A stretch of DNA of 11,059 nt from Pseudomonadota bacterium (lineage in GTDB: Bacteria; Pseudomonadota; Alphaproteobacteria; Acetobacterales; Acetobacteraceae), in contig JAJZCS010000043.1 of assembly GCA_021829055.1 (NCBI GenBank), positions 1 through 11,059 of the forward strand, written 5' to 3'. Below are positions 7,139 through 11,059 of this stretch, in pieces. Numbering within the stretch: the first letter of the stretch is position 1; each line of letters starts with the position of its first letter. The notes beneath the pieces are model-generated. The model saw nothing but the letters and a program-made list of their open reading frames with translations, searched no databases and was not told the DNA's origin. The translations under genes were made by a program, and so were the position numbers.

Positions 7139-8945
7139 ATGACCACGACCCCAACTGAACTGATCCGAAATTTTTCGATAATCGCTCATATCGACCATGG
7201 CAAATCCACGCTTGCCGACCGCTTAATTCAAGCCACGGGCGCGCTCACAGCCCGGGAGATGACAGAGCAGGTGCTTGACAACATGGACATCGAAAGGGAG
7301 CGCGGCATTACCATCAAGGCGCAAACCGTCCGTCTGACGTACCCAGCCCATGACGGCAAAACCTACATTTTAAACCTGATGGACACGCCTGGCCATGTTG
7401 ACTTCGCGTACGAAGTCAGCCGGAGTCTTGCCGCGTGTGAAGGTTCGCTGCTCGTTGTGGACGCTTCCCAAGGCGTGGAAGCGCAGACGCTTGCCAATGT
7501 GTACCAAGCCATCGAGGCAAACCACGAAATCGTCCCGGTACTCAACAAAATTGATTTGCCGGCAGCCGAACCGGAGCGCGTCAAGCAACAGATTGAGGAC
7601 GTTATTGGCCTCGATGCGTCGGACGCTGTCGAAATCTCCGCGAAAACAGGACAAAACATAGGTGCTGTTCTTGAAGCTCTCGTCACGCGTCTTCCCCCCC
7701 CCACTTGGCGACGAAAACGCGCCCCTAACCGCACTTCTAGTGGACAGCTGGTATGACCAGTATCTCGGCGTCATCATACTGGTCCGTGTAAAAAATGGCC
7801 GCCTCAGGCGCGGGCAACGCATCCGCATGATGTCAACCGGTGCAGTACATAACGTCGACCAAGTCGGCGTTTTTGTGCCGAAACTTCGTCCAGAAGCCGA
7901 TCTCGCCCCCGGGGAAATCGGCTATATCACTGCGTCAATAAAAACCGTTGCTGACTGCAAGGTTGGAGACACAATTACGGATGATCGCATTCCAGCCGCC
8001 GAAGCGTTACCTGGCTTCAAAGCTTCGGTCCCAGTGGTATGGTGCGGCCTCTATCCCGTTGATGCGGATGATTTCGAGAAACTCCGTGACAGTCTCGGCA
8101 AACTCCGCCTGAACGACGCAAGTTTCCATTTTGAACCAGAGACTTCCGCTGCACTTGGTTTTGGTTTTCGTTGTGGCTTCCTTGGTCTCCTGCACCTTGA
8201 GATCATCCAAGAACGCTTATCCCGCGAGTTTGACCTTGATCTCATTGCTACCGCCCCATCGGTAGTCTACCGCCTCCACAAAACCAACGGCGAAGCGATT
8301 GAATTGCATAATCCGGCAGATATGCCCGACGGTTCTGCCATTGACCATATCGAGGAACCGTGGATCAAGGCGACTATTATGGTACCAGACGATCATCTTG
8401 GCTCGGTTCTCGCCCTATGCAATGAACGCCGAGGTCAACAAGTGGACCTCACCTATGTCGGCAATCGTGCGATGGCCGTCTACCGACTGCCTCTAAATGA
8501 AGTCGTCTTCGACTTTTACGATAAGCTTAAATCGATTTCGCGCGGCTATGCTAGCTTCGATTACCAGATGGACGGATATGTCGAAAGCGATTTGGTTAAA
8601 ATCTCGATCCTGGTAAATCAGGAGCCAGTAGATGCGCTCGCGTTCATCTCCCATCGCTCGGTCGCGGAGATTCGTGCACGTGCTATTTGTTGCAAACTCA
8701 AAGACTTGATTCCGAGACAATTGTTTAAAATCGCAATTCAAGCGGCCATTGGTAGCCGCGTCATCGCCCGTGAAACCATCGGCGCCATGTCCAAAGATGT
8801 CACCGCCAAGTGCTACGGCGGCGACGTCTCTCGCAAGCGCAAGCTCCTGGAAAAGCAGAAAGAAGGCAAAAAACGGATGCGCCAGTTCGGTAGAGTCGAG
8901 ATCCCTCAAACAGCATTTCTCGCTGCTCTGAAAATAGATAGCTAA
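7139..8945 (+). pseudogene. lepA: Elongation factor 4 (LepA), frame broken by one extra C in a C9 run
   Basis: LepA is a translational GTPase that acts on ribosomes, implicated in back-translocation and 30S maturation. The first frame (7139-7756) carries AHIDHGKST (G1, residues 16-24), RGITIK (G2, 55-60), DTPGHVDF (G3, 82-89), NKID (G4, 136-139) and SAKTG (G5, 167-171), then reads out of frame after LPPP and stops at 7754-7756. The other frame continues immediately from the C run with [18 protein letters not shown] and ends at 8945 with a typical LepA tail rich in Arg/Lys ([18 protein letters not shown]). Deleting one C from 7694-7702 gives about 601 residues, the usual LepA length, with no other defect visible on either side. 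A sequencing or assembly homopolymer error is therefore the simplest explanation; a real indel or +1 ribosomal frameshifting is possible. The start ATG has a weak AAAGGG site 5 bases upstream. Confidence 0.93.
7694..7702 (+). other. Run of nine C's at the lepA frameshift point
   Basis: The first frame reads CTT CCC CCC CCC ACT TGG (LPPPTW). The restored frame would read CTT CCC CCC CCA CTT GGC GAC (LPPPLGD), as expected at the end of the LepA G domain. One base must be skipped or removed, equal to a +1 shift. Confidence 0.9.
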
Positions 8946-8955
8946 GATTCATCTC

Positions 8956-10374
8956 ATGCAACAAGCCGGCTTCATTTTTGCTGATACCGGTCTGTTCGTT
9001 GTCGTCGTGGCTTTGCTTATTTTTATTACTTTCCTGCAAATACGCCGACTAGGTGCATTGCATAACGCCCTCAGCAAGGTCTTTCCCGGTATCATTGCCG
9101 ATCAGACCCGCGAAATACTAACTTCAGGATTTGAAAGACTCCAAGACGGTGTGCGCTCCCAGGCCGACCAGCTTGCGCGCACACATGGTGCTCTTTCTAG
9201 CGCGATTGGAGATCTTTCCATATTCGTGACTCAGAAACTCGGTGAGTCTGAAACCGCGGCGCAAGCGGGGCGGGCGCTCGCGTTGAGTGAAACTCTCGGC
9301 GTGGTGGCGCGCCTAACGGAGACCCAGACGAACCTCGCCGATCGAATTAGCCGTGATCTGGCAGGGGTCTCGGCTTCTCTGCGTGAGGAGCAAGAGCGAC
9401 TCCGAAACCAAATCGACGACCGGCTGGACGCGATTCGCGCAAGTAGCGAAGCTAAGCTCGACCAAATGCGTACAGCCGTCGATGAAAAACTACAGTCCGC
9501 GCTTGAGCAGCGTATTGGGGAAAGCTTCCAGCGCGTCGCCGAGCAGTTCGCCCAAGTCCAGCAAGCGATTGGGCAAGTGCAGTCGGTGGCGACGCAAGTA
9601 GGTGATCTCAAGCGCCTGTTCTCGAATGTCAAAACCCGCGGCGGGTGGGGTGAGACACAGGCCCGACAAATTCTTGATGACACGCTTCCTCCTGGTACGG
9701 TGGAGTTGAATTTCCGGGCTGATCCATCAAGCACCGAATCGGTCGAGTTTGCGGTGCGAATGCCTGCCCGCGACGGTGACCAGCCGATCTACCTGCCTAT
9801 CGACGCGAAGTTCCCCACCGAGGATTATGATCGTGTACTGCTCGCCGCGGAAACGGCGGACCGTGACGGAGAAGTTGCGGCTGTCAAAGCTCTTGCGGCT
9901 CGGATCACGAGTGAGGCGAAAAAGATCGCGGAAAAATATGTCCGCCCGCCGCGCACCACTGATATCGCGGTACTTTATCTGCCGAGTGAAGGGCTTTTCG
10001 CCGAGGTCGCACGTGTCCCCGGGTTAATCGAGCAAGCGCAGCGTCAGCATCGCGTCCTGATAATGAGCCCCAGCCTATTGCCAGCGCTCTTGCACACGAT
10101 ACGCGTTGGTCATTTTACCCTTCAACTAGAGCACAAGGCCGGCGAAATTAGTAAAATTCTTAGCGCCGTGAAGAGTGAGTGGGCCAAACTCGGAGAGGCC
10201 ATGGATACTGTGGCGAAGCGGGCCGATATGCTTACCAAAGGCATCGACTCGACACAGACGCGGATTCGCGCCGTCGGACGAACACTTAAGAATATTGATG
10301 TAATTGACGCCGAAACGTCAAATGCATTGCTCAGCCTCGACGACTCTCAGAAAAATGAGGCCCCTGAAATATAG
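8956..10374 (+). CDS. rmuC: DNA recombination protein RmuC homologue
   Basis: The RmuC family is a predicted nuclease-fold group linked to limiting DNA inversion/recombination at short inverted repeats; the biochemical activity is not well defined. The protein has 472 residues. A hydrophobic N-terminal segment (about 11-28) is a likely membrane anchor with the bulk in the cytoplasm. Residues about 45-215 are rich in Gln, Glu, Arg and Ala, consistent with a long coiled coil. The conserved RmuC domain follows: KTRGGWGE (216-223), LPIDAKFP (280-287), RTTDIAVLYLPSEGLFAEV (333-351), and VLIMSPSLLPALL (367-379). The start ATG lies 10 bases after the lepA stop and lacks a strong ribosome binding site, so translation may depend on coupling with lepA. 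If lepA really is frameshifted, upstream ribosomes would terminate at 7756 and this coupling would be lost. Confidence 0.93.
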   Translation: MQQAGFIFADTGLFVVVVALLIFITFLQIRRLGALHNALSKVFPGIIADQTREILTSGFERLQDGVRSQADQLARTHGALSSAIGDLSIFVTQKLGESETAAQAGRALALSETLGVVARLTETQTNLADRISRDLAGVSASLREEQERLRNQIDDRLDAIRASSEAKLDQMRTAVDEKLQSALEQRIGESFQRVAEQFAQVQQAIGQVQSVATQVGDLKRLFSNVKTRGGWGETQARQILDDTLPPGTVELNFRADPSSTESVEFAVRMPARDGDQPIYLPIDAKFPTEDYDRVLLAAETADRDGEVAAVKALAARITSEAKKIAEKYVRPPRTTDIAVLYLPSEGLFAEVARVPGLIEQAQRQHRVLIMSPSLLPALLHTIRVGHFTLQLEHKAGEISKILSAVKSEWAKLGEAMDTVAKRADMLTKGIDSTQTRIRAVGRTLKNIDVIDAETSNALLSLDDSQKNEAPEI

Positions 10375-10486
10375 AGTTCCGGCAAGCGGTTCCGGCTGCG
10401 CTCTCCAGCTGATTCATTAGGCCGAAGTTTTTGGTTTCTCTTTTCTGAAAAGGGGGTGAATACTACCTCTCCAGGAGGACGAAGCC
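10375..10486 (+). other. Gap between rmuC and the EF-G-like gene
   Basis: A 112-base gap. It contains GTTCCGGC twice in direct orientation (10376-10383 and 10389-10396), a short CTTTT/AAAAG complementary pair near 10440-10452, and CCTC/GAGG around the Shine-Dalgarno (about 10466-10478) that could weakly mask it. I cannot support a terminator or a promoter, so co-transcription of rmuC and the next gene remains open. Confidence 0.35.
10473..10479 (+). promoter_or_regulatory. Ribosome binding site of the EF-G-like gene
   Basis: AGGAGGA, 7 bases before the ATG at 10487, a near-perfect Shine-Dalgarno that fixes this start. Confidence 0.8.
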
Positions 10487-11059
10487 ATGGACGACGCCAA
10501 CCTTTCCCTGCATCAAAATGAACCCCGGACCGTCGCATTGATTGGACCGTATGGTGGGGGAAAAACAACGCTTTGTGGAACGCTACTCCAGGCTGCGGGC
10601 GCTGCCGCAACCCGTCGCGCCGCAAGTGCGCGTACTCATGCCCCTACGTACGAAACCAAGCTTTCCCATTGTACATTCCTTGGCGACGCGTGGGCGATAC
10701 TGGACTGCCCGGGGTCGCCCGAATTGGCATACGAGACCGCGTGTGCGCTCGCCGTTGCGGATTTTGCGGTCGTGGTTGTTGATCCGGAACCGGCCCGCGC
10801 CATTTTGCTCCGTCCGACGTTCCGTATGCTGGAAGCCGAGCAGCTTCCGTTCATGATTTTTATCAACAAGATTGATACGCTCGAAGGGGCTTCCGATGCG
10901 GCTGTTGATCTCCTGATCGAGGCTCTTCAGGCCGAAACAAAAGTGCAACTGATTCCCAGACAAATGCCAATTCGTGAGAACGGGATCATCGTAGGGTATA
11001 TCGACCTCCTCTCCGAACGGGCATACCGGTATCGGGCAGGCGCCATGTCGGAAAAGATT
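10487..11059 (+). CDS. EF-G-like translational GTPase (divergent paralogue), C-terminus cut off by window
   Basis: An open frame of 191 codons reaches the window end without a stop. The visible part is a GTPase domain: P-loop GPYGGGKTT at residues 20-28, a G3-like DCPGSPEL (about 74-81), NKID (about 128-131), then a region ending in YIDLLSERAYRYR that matches the insertion/G' part of EF-G-like proteins as I recall them. Canonical EF-G has AHIDAGKTT and DTPGHVDF; here the G3 histidine that activates water is replaced by Ser, and the expected RGITI switch I motif is absent, with the stretch between the P-loop and G3 shortened. This fits the second, non-canonical EF-G family of alphaproteobacteria rather than the essential FusA, whose role is unclear. 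About 450-500 residues should follow beyond the edge. Start chosen for its AGGAGGA ribosome binding site. Confidence 0.85.
   Translation, partial: MDDANLSLHQNEPRTVALIGPYGGGKTTLCGTLLQAAGAAATRRAASARTHAPTYETKLSHCTFLGDAWAILDCPGSPELAYETACALAVADFAVVVVDPEPARAILLRPTFRMLEAEQLPFMIFINKIDTLEGASDAAVDLLIEALQAETKVQLIPRQMPIRENGIIVGYIDLLSERAYRYRAGAMSEKI

Noticed and set aside
7363..7828. Long antisense open frames within lepA
   Set aside because: They are shadows of the LepA coding sequence, and no family resemblance is seen.
9231..9734. 167-codon antisense frame within rmuC
   Set aside because: Low-complexity Ser/Arg/Ala-rich translation opposite a coiled-coil coding region; typical shadow.
10376..10452. 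Possible terminator or repeat after rmuC
   Set aside because: The complementary segments are only 4-5 bp and no T run follows a stable stem. The two GTTCCGGC copies are too short to mean much.
1..11059. CRISPR arrays, insertion sequences, tRNA/rRNA genes, phage or defence modules
   Set aside because: No repeated spacer pattern, transposase-like frame, RNA gene signature or defence domain was seen. Coding density is that of a core chromosomal region.

Overview
The window looks like a chromosomal housekeeping segment of an alphaproteobacterium, most likely Rhodospirillales/Acetobacteraceae. This is inferred from gene content: a fused transaldolase/glucose-6-phosphate isomerase next to a short-form 6-phosphogluconate dehydrogenase and zwf, and an EF-G-like GTPase of a type I associate with that group. 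Base composition is moderate and similar throughout. I see no mobile element, CRISPR array, tRNA or rRNA.

Left two thirds (1-6926, minus strand): a sugar-phosphate operon transcribed right to left as ppgK (polyphosphate-type glucokinase), tal-pgi fusion, gnd, zwf, and a HAD-IIB phosphatase that runs off the left edge. From tal-pgi onward the genes are packed tightly: 3 bases between tal-pgi and gnd, 18 between gnd and zwf, and an overlapping start for the HAD gene. The products could phosphorylate glucose, oxidise glucose 6-phosphate (zwf) and 6-phosphogluconate (gnd), and return fructose 6-phosphate from the non-oxidative branch to glucose 6-phosphate (tal-pgi). This gives a pentose phosphate cycle in one transcription unit. 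6-Phosphogluconolactonase, transketolase and the pentose-phosphate isomerase/epimerase are not in the window.

Middle (6927-7138): a 212-base divergent intergenic region between ppgK and lepA. It carries a perfect 8-bp inverted repeat but no promoter I can call with confidence.

Right third (7139-11059, plus strand): lepA (EF4), rmuC, and the first 191 codons of an EF-G-like translational GTPase. As given, lepA is broken by one extra C in a run of nine C's at 7694-7702. Removing one C restores a normal-length LepA of about 601 residues. The EF-G-like protein has a deviant G3 motif (DCPGS instead of DTPGH) and a shortened switch I region.

Most of the window is ordinary metabolism and translation. 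The items deserving a second look are the lepA frameshift, the polyphosphate/cyclic pentose phosphate operon with its fusion enzyme, and the unusual EF-G paralogue. I do not see convincing evidence of a wholly new system.
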